A DNA stretch of 64,000 nt from Bradyrhizobium sp. Y36 (GCF_002531575.1 NZ_NWTI01000019.1:1-64000), one strand, 5' to 3'. Shown: positions 35,506-44,352, counted from the stretch's first letter. The notes: a model not told the origin generated them from the sequence alone. Numbers and translations are program-made.

Positions 35506-36936
35506 CTACTGCCCCGATGGCGTGCGCAGGCCGTGCCAGGCATCGCGGACCTGGTGGTAGTGCACCTCCGGCAGGTAATCCGGCGTGTTCAGGTTCAGCG
35601 TCTTGACGTCGAGATGGCCGATGGCGCTGAGCAGCGTGTAGGAGGCGATGACGCGGTCGCGTTGCGCGCCGATCAGGCGCGCCTTGGCCTGGATCAAGTC
35701 GGCCTGCGAGTTCAAGACATCGACTGTCGTGCGTTGCCCGCCGGCGGCCTCGCGCTGGACGCCCTGCAGCGCGACGGTCGCGGCCTTGACCTCGGACTCC
35801 GAGGCGGAGACCGCGACCCTGGCCCCCTCATTGGAAACCCAGGCGCTGATCGCCGCCGTGCGCGCCTGATTGCGGACCTGGTCGAGCACGAGCCGGCTCT
35901 GCGCCGTAATCTCCTTGGCCTGTCGGGTCTGCGCGGCGGCCTGTCCGCCGTCGTAGATCGGCGCGGTGACGCTGGCGACGATCGAGGCCTGGTCCTCGGC
36001 GAAGGTGCCGAGCGTGGGATCGTTGTTGCGGCTCTTGCTGGCGCTGCCCTGGATGGTGGCGCTCGGCAGCAATGCGCCTTCTGCGATGCGGATGTTGGTG
36101 GAGGCGACATCGACGTCGAAACCGGCGGCCATCACCGCCGGGTGCTGGCGGATCGCCATCGTCATGGCGTCTTCGCGGCTCTTCGGCAGATAGCGGTCGA
36201 CGACGTCGGCGGGCCGCAGCTGCGACGGCGAATTGCCGATCACTTGCGCATAGGTCGCCTGGCTCACGGCCAGCGCGACTTCGGCGGCGTTGAGATCGGC
36301 AAGACCGCGATTGAGGCGCGCCTCGGCCTGCGCGCTGTCGGTCGGGGTGACGTCGCCGGCATTGAGGCGGCGCTGGGTGACCGCGAGCGTCTCGCGCAGG
36401 AAGGCGACGTTGGAGCGCTGCGCCTCGACCAGCGACTGGTTGGCGAGCACGTTGGTATAGGCGGTGACCGCGTCGAGCAGCACGCCCTGGCCGACATTGC
36501 GCAGCGCCTCGCGGCCCGACTGCACCTGGAGCTCGGCGGCGCGCACGTTGTTGGCGGTGCGGAAGCCGTTGAACAGCGTCTGCGTCACGGTGACGCCGAT
36601 GATCCACGGCTTGAGGTTGCCGGTCTGGATCGTGTTGTCGGGCAGCAGATTGCGAACCGTTTGCAGGCCGGCGCTGAGGCTGGCCACGATCTGCGGGCGG
36701 TAACCGGCGAGGGCCGCCGGCACGTTCTCGTCCGTGGCGCGCTGCCGCGCACGTTCGGCATTGAGCTGCGGATTGGTCTGGTAGGCCTTGGCGAGCGCCT
36801 CCGGCAGGGCTTCAGCCCGCGCGGCGGCGGGCAGGGCGCAACAGAGCGCCAGCGTGGTCCATGTCGCAAGCACCGGACCCACGCCCGATCGACGCCGCGT
36901 CATCACGCGACCAGCTCTGGCGGTACGCCCAATCAT
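35506..36936 (-). CDS. TolC family outer-membrane channel protein
   Basis: This 476-residue protein has a signal peptide (hydrophobic ATWTTLALCCALPAAARA, mature from about residue 43). Two internally similar halves of long helices and strands follow, typical of TolC: LPEALAKAYQTNPQLNAERA, QTLFNGFRTANNVRAAE, and IYDGGQAAAQTRQAKE with VLDQVRNQARTAA. It would form the outer-membrane exit duct for type I secretion or RND pumps. The start could also be the ATG 11 codons inside (MTRRRSG). No pump gene is in the same operon; the nearest RND pump is at 30789. Confidence 0.92.
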   Translation of the reverse strand: MIGRTARAGRVMTRRRSGVGPVLATWTTLALCCALPAAARAEALPEALAKAYQTNPQLNAERARQRATDENVPAALAGYRPQIVASLSAGLQTVRNLLPDNTIQTGNLKPWIIGVTVTQTLFNGFRTANNVRAAELQVQSGREALRNVGQGVLLDAVTAYTNVLANQSLVEAQRSNVAFLRETLAVTQRRLNAGDVTPTDSAQAEARLNRGLADLNAAEVALAVSQATYAQVIGNSPSQLRPADVVDRYLPKSREDAMTMAIRQHPAVMAAGFDVDVASTNIRIAEGALLPSATIQGSASKSRNNDPTLGTFAEDQASIVASVTAPIYDGGQAAAQTRQAKEITAQSRLVLDQVRNQARTAAISAWVSNEGARVAVSASESEVKAATVALQGVQREAAGGQRTTVDVLNSQADLIQAKARLIGAQRDRVIASYTLLSAIGHLDVKTLNLNTPDYLPEVHYHQVRDAWHGLRTPSGQ

Positions 36937-37123
36937 GTAATCCCGCTTAACCCCGGCTGTCCGCCCCCGCCGACGGGGCCTCTTAACTGTTTAACCAGCC
37001 GAGGTCCCGCAGGCAAACTGCCGCGGGGGAAACCCCCATGAAATCGGTGCTTGTTGCAGCTTCGTCACAGGGATTTTGCGGGAACGCGGCCGAGCCTTAC
37101 ACCAGCCTGACCGTTCGCCGACA

Positions 37124-37903
37124 TTACCGGTTCTTGTTCACCGGCTTGCGCTTCTCGATGAACGCCGCCATGCCCTCGGAGCGGTCCTCCAGCGCGAAGG
37201 TCGCGTGGAACAGGTTGCGCTCGACGCTCATGCCCTCGGCGAGCGTGGTCTCGAAGGCGCGGTTCACCGCTTCCTTGGCCATCGCGACCGCGGGGCGCGA
37301 CATCGACGCGATCTTCTCGGCTGCCGCCATCACTTCGTCCATCAGCTTGTCGGCGGGCACGATGCGGCTGACGAGGCCCGAACGCTCGGCTTCCGCCGCA
37401 TCCATCATGCGGCCGGTGAGGCACAAATCCATCGCCTTGGCCTTGCCGATCGCGCGCGTCAGGCGCTGGGTACCGCCGATGCCGGGAATGGTGCCGAGCG
37501 TGATCTCGGGCTGGCCGAACTTGGCAGTGTCGGCGGCGATGATGAAATCGCACATCATGGCGAGCTCGCAGCCGCCACCGAGCGCGTAACCGGCGACCGC
37601 CGCGATCGTCGGCTTGCGGCAGCGCGCGACCCGGTCGCCGCCGATCGCGGCAAAATCTTCGGAGAACATGTCGATGAAGCCCTTCGGCTGCATCTCCTTG
37701 ATGTCGGCGCCGGCGGCAAAGGCCTTCTCGCTGCCGGTCACGACGATGCAGCCGATGGCGTCATCGGCCTCGAGATCCTCGACCGCCGCGGCGATCTCGC
37801 GGAAGACGCCGAAGGAGAGCGCGTTGAGCATCTTCGGCCGGTTCAGCTTGATGATACCGACCGCGCCTTTGCTTTCGACGATGATGTGTTCGAACGTGCT
37901 CAT
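37124..37903 (-). CDS. Enoyl-CoA hydratase
   Basis: This 259-residue crotonase-superfamily enzyme has the oxyanion-hole motifs AFAAGADIKEM and GYALGGGCELAMMCD. The catalytic glutamates lie in the segment around residues 115-145 (ITLGTIPGIGGTQRL, EITLG). The C-terminus FHATFALEDRSEGMAAFIEK is typical of short-chain enoyl-CoA hydratases (FadB1/EchA type). It acts in beta-oxidation or branched-chain amino acid breakdown in the cytoplasm. No operon partner is seen. Confidence 0.93.
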   Translation of the reverse strand: MSTFEHIIVESKGAVGIIKLNRPKMLNALSFGVFREIAAAVEDLEADDAIGCIVVTGSEKAFAAGADIKEMQPKGFIDMFSEDFAAIGGDRVARCRKPTIAAVAGYALGGGCELAMMCDFIIAADTAKFGQPEITLGTIPGIGGTQRLTRAIGKAKAMDLCLTGRMMDAAEAERSGLVSRIVPADKLMDEVMAAAEKIASMSRPAVAMAKEAVNRAFETTLAEGMSVERNLFHATFALEDRSEGMAAFIEKRKPVNKNR

Positions 37904-38013
37904 GCTTCACCCACGCTTTTGATTGGGCGGGCAATGTGCCCGCTGGCGCGGATGCCTTCAAGAGGGGCCGGGGACGCCGGACGCGTCGGCGCGCGTCCTG
38001 GTCGAACCGGCAA

Positions 38014-38721
38014 TCAGGCCATGAACATGCGTGCGGCGGAGGCCAGCGTCAGCAGCGTGCCGACGCCGATGAAGATCTTGCCGATCAGGGAGCTCTGGTC
38101 CCAGGCCGAGCTCTGCTGGCTGCTCGCCATCACCGGCGCGGGCCGGGGCTGGGCCTCGGTTGCGGCAATGACCGTCTTCTGCGCCGGCGGGCTGTCCTGT
38201 TGCAGGGCGCGATCGATGTCGTTGAGCTGATCGGCTGCGACGACCTGGCTCTCGGCGCTCGGGGCGTTGGTATTGTCGGCGGCCGCCTGGACGTTGTCGT
38301 TGGCGCGATCCGTCATCGCGGAGGCCGCAGCCGCGGTCGGCGTATCGGTGGCGGCGAGCTGCGCATTGGCGTTGGCGATCGCCGGCGGTATCTGGCTCGA
38401 CGCCGGCACGTCATTGTCGGCCTTGTTGTCGGCCGTCTTGCCATCAGACTTGCTGCTATCAGACTTGTTGTGATCAGACTTGCCCTCGTCGGCCTTTGCC
38501 GGCGCGTCGGTCTTGTCGCCCGACTTCTGTGCCGTCTTGCTGCTGCCGGTGCGGCGTGACTCGTGGCGGCGGTGCTTGCTGGGCTTGGCGGTGTCGGCCT
38601 GCTGACCCGCGCTGTCTGATTTGCCGGTGGCTGAGCTTGGGGCCGCCTGTGCAGGGCCTCCGAACAGCAACAAAAGACCGGCCAGAACGATCAGGGCCGC
38701 GCGCCCGCTGGCTTTCATCAT
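38014..38721 (-). CDS. Hypothetical secreted or anchored low-complexity protein
   Basis: This 235-residue protein has an N-terminal signal peptide (GRAALIVLAGLLLLFGGPAQA) and a hydrophobic C-terminal segment (LIGKIFIGVGTLLTLASAARMFM), so it may be held in the inner membrane by its tail. Between them is a Lys/Asp/Ser-rich low-complexity region encoded partly by three 15-base tandem repeats (38443-38487), then an Ala-rich part. No domain is recognised. The gene ends 110 bases from the enoyl-CoA hydratase start on the same strand. Confidence 0.7.
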   Translation of the reverse strand: MMKASGRAALIVLAGLLLLFGGPAQAAPSSATGKSDSAGQQADTAKPSKHRRHESRRTGSSKTAQKSGDKTDAPAKADEGKSDHNKSDSSKSDGKTADNKADNDVPASSQIPPAIANANAQLAATDTPTAAAASAMTDRANDNVQAAADNTNAPSAESQVVAADQLNDIDRALQQDSPPAQKTVIAATEAQPRPAPVMASSQQSSAWDQSSLIGKIFIGVGTLLTLASAARMFMA

Positions 38722-38967
38722 GGTGATGATCTCCCCAATTCCGCCCGTCCCGGGAACGAACAGAGACCCTGGGGCGTGACGACAGCGGGGCAGAAAATGG
38801 GAATCTTCGGGCTACACCGGGCAAAAACGGGGCAAACCGGCCCCATGCCGCCGGCCGCCGGGTGCGGGGCGAGCGGATCGGTGTTATGAGCCGTCGCAGA
38901 AATTGACGGCCGTATCGGTCGCGAGGTCCGGTCTTGATCACGAATTTGTGATCTCGTGCCGATCCGC

Positions 38968-38992
38968 GTAACAAATTGAACGAACGGCCGAA
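38968..38992 (+). promoter_or_regulatory. Candidate EcfF/SigF-type promoter
   Basis: GTAAC followed by 16 bases and CGAA matches the promoter form known for SigF-type ECF factors (GTAACC-N16-CGAA). The start codon of the sigma gene is 20 bases beyond the -10 element, so the leader would be very short. This would give autoregulation of ecfF-osrA. Confidence 0.55.
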
Positions 38993-39012
38993 TTGCATGG
39001 TGAGGGGCGCGC

Positions 39013-39558
39013 GTGCGCGGACGTGAGGACGAATGGACCGGCCTGATGCGGTCGGCCATGGCAGGCGATGATGCGGCATATCATCGCCTGTTGAAGGCGG
39101 TCACGCCGGTGCTGCGCGCCGCGGCGAGGCGCGGCTTGGCGCGGGCCGGGCAACCCCCTGATCAGGCCGAGGATATCGTGCAGGAGATTCTGTTGGCGGT
39201 GCATCTGAAGCGGCACACCTGGGACAGCGAAGCACCCTTCGCGCCCTGGCTGTTCGCGATCGCCCGCAACAAGCTGATCGATGCGCTCAGGCGGCGCGGC
39301 AGGCGGGTCTTCGTCAACATCGACGATTTCGCCGAGACGCTGCCGGGCGAAGCGCCGCAGGAGACGGCCTCCGCGGGCGAGGTCGCAGCCCAGCTCAACA
39401 CGCTGCCGCAGCGCCAGCGCGACGTGCTGCAGTCGATCGCGGTTGAGAGCGCCTCGATCAAGGACACGGCGACGAAGTTTTCGATGAGCGAAGGCGCGGT
39501 GCGGGTCGCACTGCATCGCGGACTTGCCGCGCTGACGGCCAAACTGCGGGACCGCTAG
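39013..39558 (+). CDS. ecfF: EcfF, SigF-type ECF sigma factor (oxidative stress)
   Basis: This 181-residue ECF sigma factor has region 2 (PPDQAEDIVQEILLAVHLKR, PWLFAIARNKLIDALRRRG) and region 4 (LPQRQRDVLQSIAVE, IKDTATKFSMSEGAVRVALHR). It starts at a GTG with gagggg 5 bases upstream. The next gene encodes an NrsF/OsrA-type membrane regulator, which identifies the pair as the EcfF-OsrA system of Bradyrhizobium (SigF-NrsF in Caulobacter). That system responds to reactive oxygen. The gap to osrA is 2 bases. A GTAAC-N16-CGAA promoter lies just upstream. Confidence 0.92.
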   Translation: MRGREDEWTGLMRSAMAGDDAAYHRLLKAVTPVLRAAARRGLARAGQPPDQAEDIVQEILLAVHLKRHTWDSEAPFAPWLFAIARNKLIDALRRRGRRVFVNIDDFAETLPGEAPQETASAGEVAAQLNTLPQRQRDVLQSIAVESASIKDTATKFSMSEGAVRVALHRGLAALTAKLRDR

Positions 39559-39560
39559 TC

Positions 39561-40199
39561 ATGGATACCGATCAACTGATCCGCTCGCTCGCAGCCGACA
39601 ACGCCCACCGCGCGCCGCGCGTCGGCACCATGCTGACCACGGCGCTGCTGGTCGCCGCGCCCCTGTCGATCCTGATTTTCGCGACCTTTCTCGGCGTGCG
39701 GCCCGACGTGATGACGGCCATGCGCAACCCGTTCTTCGACATGAAGTTCGCGGTCACGCTGTCGCTCGCGATCCCCGCGATCATCGTCAGCCTGCATCTG
39801 TCACGTCCCGAAGCCTTGATGCGCGGTTGGGGCTGGCTGCTGTTGCTCCCCGTCGGGCTGCTTGCGGTTGCGATCGGGAGCGAGGCGATGATGGCGCCGG
39901 CCATGCCGATGACGATGCGGCTGATGGGGAAGAATTCCAGGGTGTGCCTGATCGCGATCCCTGCGATGTCGCTGCCGCTGCTCGCAGGTGCGCTGTTCGG
40001 CCTGCGCCATGGCGCGCCCGCGCACCCCGCGCTGGCCGGTGCGCTCGCCGGCCTGGCGTCGGCCAGCCTTGCCGCGACGCTCTATGCCTCGCACTGCACC
40101 GACGATTCGCCTCTGTTCGTCGCGACCTGGTACACGCTGGCAGCGGCGTTCGTCGCGGCGGTGGGCGCGTTGGCCGGCTCGAAGGTCCTGAGATACTAG
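39561..40199 (+). CDS. osrA: OsrA/NrsF, DUF1109 membrane anti-sigma regulator
   Basis: This 212-residue protein has six hydrophobic helices and the DUF1109 ending HCTDDSPLFVATWYTLAAAF. Two cysteines, C129 (SRVCLIAIP) and C179 (SHCTDDS), sit where the redox-sensing cysteines of OsrA are reported, so it should hold EcfF at the membrane and release it on oxidation. The short N-terminal cytoplasmic tail (MDTDQLIRSLA) is the likely sigma-binding end. Its stop codon TAG is formed by the first bases of a repeat element. Confidence 0.92.
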   Translation: MDTDQLIRSLAADNAHRAPRVGTMLTTALLVAAPLSILIFATFLGVRPDVMTAMRNPFFDMKFAVTLSLAIPAIIVSLHLSRPEALMRGWGWLLLLPVGLLAVAIGSEAMMAPAMPMTMRLMGKNSRVCLIAIPAMSLPLLAGALFGLRHGAPAHPALAGALAGLASASLAATLYASHCTDDSPLFVATWYTLAAAFVAAVGALAGSKVLRY

Positions 40200-40300
40200 A
40201 GCGTTTTCGAGCGAAGTGGGTACCGGTTCGCGTTAAGAAAACGCGTCAAACAAAGAGTCTAGAGAACCGTTCCGATTCCATCGGAACGGAAAAGGCTCTC
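40197..40300. repeat. Stop-codon repeat with terminator-like hairpin, copy 1 of 2
   Basis: The element starts tagagcgttttcgagcgaag, where TAG is the osrA stop codon. It contains gcgttttc pairing with gaaaacgc, and then a perfect 10-base stem (ccgttccgat and atcggaacgg, 3-base loop, 40267-40289) followed by aaaa. It lies between the convergent osrA and DUF2336 genes and could end transcription from both sides. The first 65 bases nearly match the copy at 54499; the hairpin arms differ but still pair. Confidence 0.85.
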
Positions 40301-40312
40301 GACCCTGCGACC

Positions 40313-41416
40313 TCACGCCGCCGGCGTGGCGGTCTGCTGCATGCGGTGGAAGCGCAGCGCCTGCTGCGCGGTCGATGAGCGCAGCGCCTCGTAAGTGTCG
40401 CGCAGCGTCAGCATGTCGGTCTGCGAGCCGCCCGAGAGCTTCTCGCGCATGGCGATGATGGCGCGCACGCTCGGCCAGGACATGCCCGCGACCTTGGCGA
40501 GGATCATGACGCCCTCGGTGCGGCTTTCGATCATCATGGTCTCGGCCGTCTCGACCGCGACGCCGGCGAGCGCGGCGAGCCCCGCATTGGTTTCGTCGAA
40601 CTTGCCCTGCTCGGCAAAGGTGGTGACCTGGAATTCGTTGAGACGGCCGTCCGCGTGCAGCGACTTCACCAGCGCCCGCGCCATCTCGGTCTGCTTCGAC
40701 ATGGCGGCGGCGCGCACCCGCTGGGCCACTTCCTGGACTACGCTCGACACTTCGTCCGCGAGCTCCGGATGCGCCGCTTCGAGCTTCCTCCGCACGCTCA
40801 GGGAGGCTTTCGCGACCAGCTTCAAATAGTGATGACGCGGCAGGTCCTTGCGCAGGCCGATGCAGGCGGCGAGGTCGTCGTCGCGTTCGGCGCGGGTGAC
40901 GAGGTCGGACAGGCTTTCCTCGGAGAGCCGCGCGCCGGGATTGCCGACGGTCGACTGCACCACATCTTCATCGCCGCGGCTCACCAGCACGTCGGTCAGC
41001 GCTTCCGACAGCACCCGCCGCAGCGAAATCGCCTTGAGATGCGCCTGGCCCCTCGTGCGCGCGATCTCGATCAAGGTCGTCTCGTCCAGCCGTTCCGATT
41101 TCGACAGCGCGGGGCCGGAGACCTCGATGACTTCGTCGAGCGCGAGCGTGCGGATGATGTTCGGAGGCGCGGCCGCGATCGGCGCGAGGCGGTCGGCGAG
41201 TAGCGCCCTGGCCGAAACCTCGATCTGCTCGATCAGGCACTGGAACACGTCGTCGAACACGCGGATATGGTCGTCGGAATAGTCCACCGCGTTGCCCACG
41301 AAGAGGTCGGTGACGCGGCGCAACGTCTCGACGCGGCGCGCCACGGTGCCGTGCGACAGCGCAGCCTGCAATTCCTCGAGCAGATTCTCGGATGATTTTG
41401 CGGATTTGGATCTCAT
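40313..41416 (-). CDS. DUF2336 family protein
   Basis: This 367-residue protein is largely alpha-helical, with HEAT-like repeats (LTDLFVGN-type helix, LADRLAPIAAAPPNIIRTLALDE, ARLSEESLSDLVTRAE). It matches DUF2336, an alphaproteobacterial family of unknown function often encoded near signalling genes. I start at MRSKSAKSSENLL; the frame continues far upstream only because it shadows the GGDEF gene. It follows the diguanylate cyclase gene by 62 bases and may share its transcript. Confidence 0.85.
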   Translation of the reverse strand: MRSKSAKSSENLLEELQAALSHGTVARRVETLRRVTDLFVGNAVDYSDDHIRVFDDVFQCLIEQIEVSARALLADRLAPIAAAPPNIIRTLALDEVIEVSGPALSKSERLDETTLIEIARTRGQAHLKAISLRRVLSEALTDVLVSRGDEDVVQSTVGNPGARLSEESLSDLVTRAERDDDLAACIGLRKDLPRHHYLKLVAKASLSVRRKLEAAHPELADEVSSVVQEVAQRVRAAAMSKQTEMARALVKSLHADGRLNEFQVTTFAEQGKFDETNAGLAALAGVAVETAETMMIESRTEGVMILAKVAGMSWPSVRAIIAMREKLSGGSQTDMLTLRDTYEALRSSTAQQALRFHRMQQTATPAA

Positions 41417-41478
41417 TGCCCTGTCCTGGAGCGTTCGGTCCGGCGTCGGCTTTCGTCGCACCGGGGAAAATGGATTGG

Positions 41479-42636
41479 TCAGCTCGCTGCGATGCGGTTG
41501 CGCCCTTGCGCCTTGGCGGAATATAGCGCGCGGTCGGCGCGCGCGAGAAACGTGTCGGCAGTATCGGTCTCGCGCAGCGTCACGACGCCCGCTGAAATGG
41601 TCACGCGCATGCCCGGTGAGAAGGCGCTCCAGTCGAGATCGGCGACGATGCTGCGCAAGCGTTCCAGCATGCGCTGCGCGGCCTCGCCCGAGGTGTCCGG
41701 CAGCAGCAGCAGGAATTCCTCGCCGCCGTAGCGGCCGAAGCTGTCGACCGGGCGGATGTTGGCGAAAATGGTGATCGCGAAGGTGCGCAGCACCTCGTCG
41801 CCGACGGGATGGCCGTGGGCGTCGTTGATGCGTTTGAACCAGTCGAGATCGATCAGCGCGATGGCGCAAGGCGCCGAAATCTGCCGCGCCTTCTCGATCT
41901 CGGCGTCGAGCAGGCGCATGATGCAGCGGCGGTTGTAGGAGCCGGTGAGCTCGTCGAGCTCGGCCAGCTCCTCGATGCGCTGATAGGCGGCCTTCAGCTC
42001 GATGCTGCGCCGATACAGGATCTTGCGCAGGGTGGCGCCGAACAGGCCGAGGAAGGCGCATTGGCCGATCACCAGCGCGAAGCACAGCATCGAGGCGGTT
42101 CGCTCCAGGCGGGTCCTGACCGGCAGTCCGATCGGCAGGTCCGAGCCCAGGAAGACGACGGCGAGCCCGCAGGTGGCGAGGCCCCAGGTGAGCATCGCCT
42201 GGCTCGAGGTCATCCGCAGCGTGCCGAACGCGAAGATCAGAAACAGCACGGCGATGAACGCGACCCCGACCGTCGGCACGGCGAGCAGGAACACCAGTTG
42301 CAGCGCCATATGCGCCGAGATCTGGAAGACGGTGAGATAATGATCCTCGAAGCGGTCACCGAAGCCGGCTTCCGACAGCACGGTAAACGTGCCGATGATC
42401 AGGAGGCCGCCAAGCCAGAACAGCGATGGAACGGCCATGGCGACCACGCCGGCATAGGCGTAGAGCAGCAGGACCGAGGCCCCCAGCGAATAACTCGCGA
42501 CCTGGCCGATATACATCTGGCGGCGCTGCCGGGCCCGGCGCGCCAGGACTTCGGGCGCCGCCGCCTCGGGCGCGAGCACGAGATCCGCGACCTCAGCAGC
42601 ATTCCTCTCGGGAAAGGACGTCGCGGCCGTGCTCAT
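41479..42636 (-). CDS. Membrane-bound diguanylate cyclase (GGDEF)
   Basis: This 385-residue protein makes the second messenger cyclic di-GMP. Residues 45-205 form about six membrane helices, and residues 225-385 a GGDEF domain. The active-site loop reads GGEEF (304-308), which is catalytically competent, and the product-inhibition site RxxD is present five residues before it (RPVD, 295-298). It should therefore be an active, feedback-inhibited cyclase. No EAL domain is present. The DUF2336 gene follows on the same strand. Confidence 0.93.
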   Translation of the reverse strand: MSTAATSFPERNAAEVADLVLAPEAAAPEVLARRARQRRQMYIGQVASYSLGASVLLLYAYAGVVAMAVPSLFWLGGLLIIGTFTVLSEAGFGDRFEDHYLTVFQISAHMALQLVFLLAVPTVGVAFIAVLFLIFAFGTLRMTSSQAMLTWGLATCGLAVVFLGSDLPIGLPVRTRLERTASMLCFALVIGQCAFLGLFGATLRKILYRRSIELKAAYQRIEELAELDELTGSYNRRCIMRLLDAEIEKARQISAPCAIALIDLDWFKRINDAHGHPVGDEVLRTFAITIFANIRPVDSFGRYGGEEFLLLLPDTSGEAAQRMLERLRSIVADLDWSAFSPGMRVTISAGVVTLRETDTADTFLARADRALYSAKAQGRNRIAAS

Positions 42637-43074
42637 GGTCCCGCCAATGGTGGATGTCAGCGGAAAAATCTACGTGGCAAGCCTTTAGGTTTGGTATCCT
42701 TTGAAATCGAATCCGAACCGTGCAGCGCGGAACAAGGTGATGGGCCGGCGGAAGAAATTTGCCGGCGGCAGGGCATCAGTTTGCGATGCGATCGAGCCTA
42801 ATTCGGGCTTGGCGAGACATATGTCGTGCAGGGCTGCTATGGAACCGGACGAGGCCGGGCCGCCTGTGCCAGACAGGCATTCCGCAGGGAAGTATCGCAG
42901 TATTATGTTACCGATATGGATGATGGCGGCCGACTGCCGCAAGGGCGACAACAAAAGCGGGCGTATGTGGGGTGGATCACACAGATGCCCGTATGACTGC
43001 GGTAGCCTGAACAATTTTGCACCCCCTGTCGAACCGTCCGCCGCGCCGACCCGACCAACTTTGCGAGACGGGCA
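42637..43074. other. Intergenic region before the ECF/anti-sigma/subtilase operon
   Basis: A 438-base gap between divergent genes holds the promoters of the diguanylate cyclase and of the sigma operon. I find no clear consensus box, repeat or gene in it. The open frames here overlap each other on both strands and have no ribosome binding sites. Confidence 0.5.
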
Positions 43075-43644
43075 TTGAGCGTGACACAGGCGGCTTCGGA
43101 CGAGGTCCTCATCGCCAGGATCGCTCAAGGTGACCGGCTCGCCATGCAGGTGCTGTACGGGCGGCACCATGTCAGGGTGTATCGTTTCGGGCTGAGGCTC
43201 GTGCGGGACGAGCAGGCGGCGGAAGACCTCATCAGCGAGGTATTTCTGGACGTCTGGCGTCAAGCCGGCAAGTTCGAGGGCCGATCCGCCGTTTCCACCT
43301 GGCTGCTGGCAATTACCCGGTTCAAGGCCCTGTCTGCGCTCCGGCGCAGGAAGGATTTTGAACTGGACGAAGACGCCGCGAACGCGATCGAGGATTCGTC
43401 CGACAATCCGGAAACGGTGGTGCAGAAGAAGGATACCAGTGAAGCGTTGCGGGAGTGTCTGACGGGCCTCTCGCCGGACCATCGGGAAATCGTCGATCTC
43501 GTCTACTACCACGAGAAGTCCGTGGAAGAGGTGGCTGAAATCGTCGGCATTCCGGAGAACACTGTGAAGACGCGCTTGTTCTATGCGCGCAAGAAACTGG
43601 CCGAACTGCTGAAGGCAGCCGGCGTTGAGCGAGGCTGGCCATGA
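43075..43644 (+). CDS. ECF-type RNA polymerase sigma factor
   Basis: This 189-residue sigma factor has region 2 (EQAAEDLISEVFLDVWRQAG, STWLLAITRFKALSALRRR) and region 4 (LSPDHREIVDLVYYHEKSVE, IVGIPENTVKTRLFYARKKL). The start is a TTG (a GTG two codons on is an alternative). It overlaps the anti-sigma gene by 4 bases, and a subtilase gene follows 16 bases beyond that, so the three form one operon. By its place next to ecfF-osrA it may correspond to the B. japonicum ECF annotated near that pair, but I cannot confirm it. Confidence 0.92.
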   Translation: MSVTQAASDEVLIARIAQGDRLAMQVLYGRHHVRVYRFGLRLVRDEQAAEDLISEVFLDVWRQAGKFEGRSAVSTWLLAITRFKALSALRRRKDFELDEDAANAIEDSSDNPETVVQKKDTSEALRECLTGLSPDHREIVDLVYYHEKSVEEVAEIVGIPENTVKTRLFYARKKLAELLKAAGVERGWP

Positions 43645-44336
43645 TGGCTTTGAGCAAGAAGATGCTGGAGCAAGAGCCCAGTGAAATTGAACTCCTGCTG
43701 CCGTGGCACGCGGCCGGCACGCTGAACGCGCGCGATGCGCGCCGGGTCGAGGAAGCGCTGGCGCGCGATCCGGATCTGGCGAAGCAATATGCGGCGATCC
43801 GCGGCGAGTACGAAGAGACCATCCATCTGAACGAGAGCCTCGGGGCTCCGTCGGCGCGCGCGATGCAGAAGCTGTTCGCCGCGATCGACGCCGAGCCTGC
43901 GCGGGCGAGCGGTTCGCTGCCGCTGTCGGCGCGCATCGCGACCTTCTTCGCGAGCCTGTCGCCGCGCACGCTGGCCTGGTCGGCCAGCCTTGGCGCCGTC
44001 GCGCTGGTGCTGCAGGCCGGCATCATCGGCGCCGTGCTGATGAAGAAGCAGCCCGCGACCTTCCAGACCGCCTCGCTCTCGACCAGCGCGCCGATCACGC
44101 GCGAGCTCGGGTCATCCGCCGCACCGGCGCGCGCATTGGTGCGCTTCACGCCCGAGGCGCGCGTCGCCGACATCACCGCGCTGCTCGACAGCTATCAGGC
44201 CTCGATCATCGGAGATGCCAAGGGCGGCATGTTCCGCCTCCAGTTCGACAGGGCCCTGAGCCAGGACGAGCTTGCCTCGCTGCTCGGCAAGATGCAGCGC
44301 GAGAAGTTCGTCAACCTCGCCGTCGCGGCGCCCTAG
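43641..44336 (+). CDS. Membrane anti-sigma factor with protease-propeptide-like C-terminus
   Basis: This 231-residue protein pairs with the ECF factor upstream. Residues 1-110 are cytoplasmic and anti-sigma-like (IELLLPWHAAGTLNARDARR), without the HxxxCxxC zinc motif. One membrane helix spans about 111-134. The periplasmic part ends in a compact domain (163-231) with the order strand (ARALVRFTP), helix (VADITALLDSY), strand (GGMFRLQF), helix (SQDELASLLGKMQ), strand (KFVNLAVA). That is the ferredoxin-like pattern of subtilase propeptides (inhibitor I9 type). The next gene encodes a subtilase, so this domain could be its ligand or inhibitor. The fold call is by eye. Confidence 0.85.
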   Translation: MMALSKKMLEQEPSEIELLLPWHAAGTLNARDARRVEEALARDPDLAKQYAAIRGEYEETIHLNESLGAPSARAMQKLFAAIDAEPARASGSLPLSARIATFFASLSPRTLAWSASLGAVALVLQAGIIGAVLMKKQPATFQTASLSTSAPITRELGSSAAPARALVRFTPEARVADITALLDSYQASIIGDAKGGMFRLQFDRALSQDELASLLGKMQREKFVNLAVAAP

Positions 44337-44352
44337 GCGCGCCGCTGAGCCG

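Noticed and set aside
38753..38778. GGAAC-N17-CGTG resembling an EcfG general-stress promoter
   Set aside because: The -10 element is one base off (CGTG), and the next plus-strand start is over 230 bases away, with a better SigF-type site in between.
40313..42085. A 590-codon frame joining the DUF2336 gene to upstream sequence
   Set aside because: The upstream half is a shadow of the GGDEF gene. The DUF2336 protein has its own ATG at 41416.
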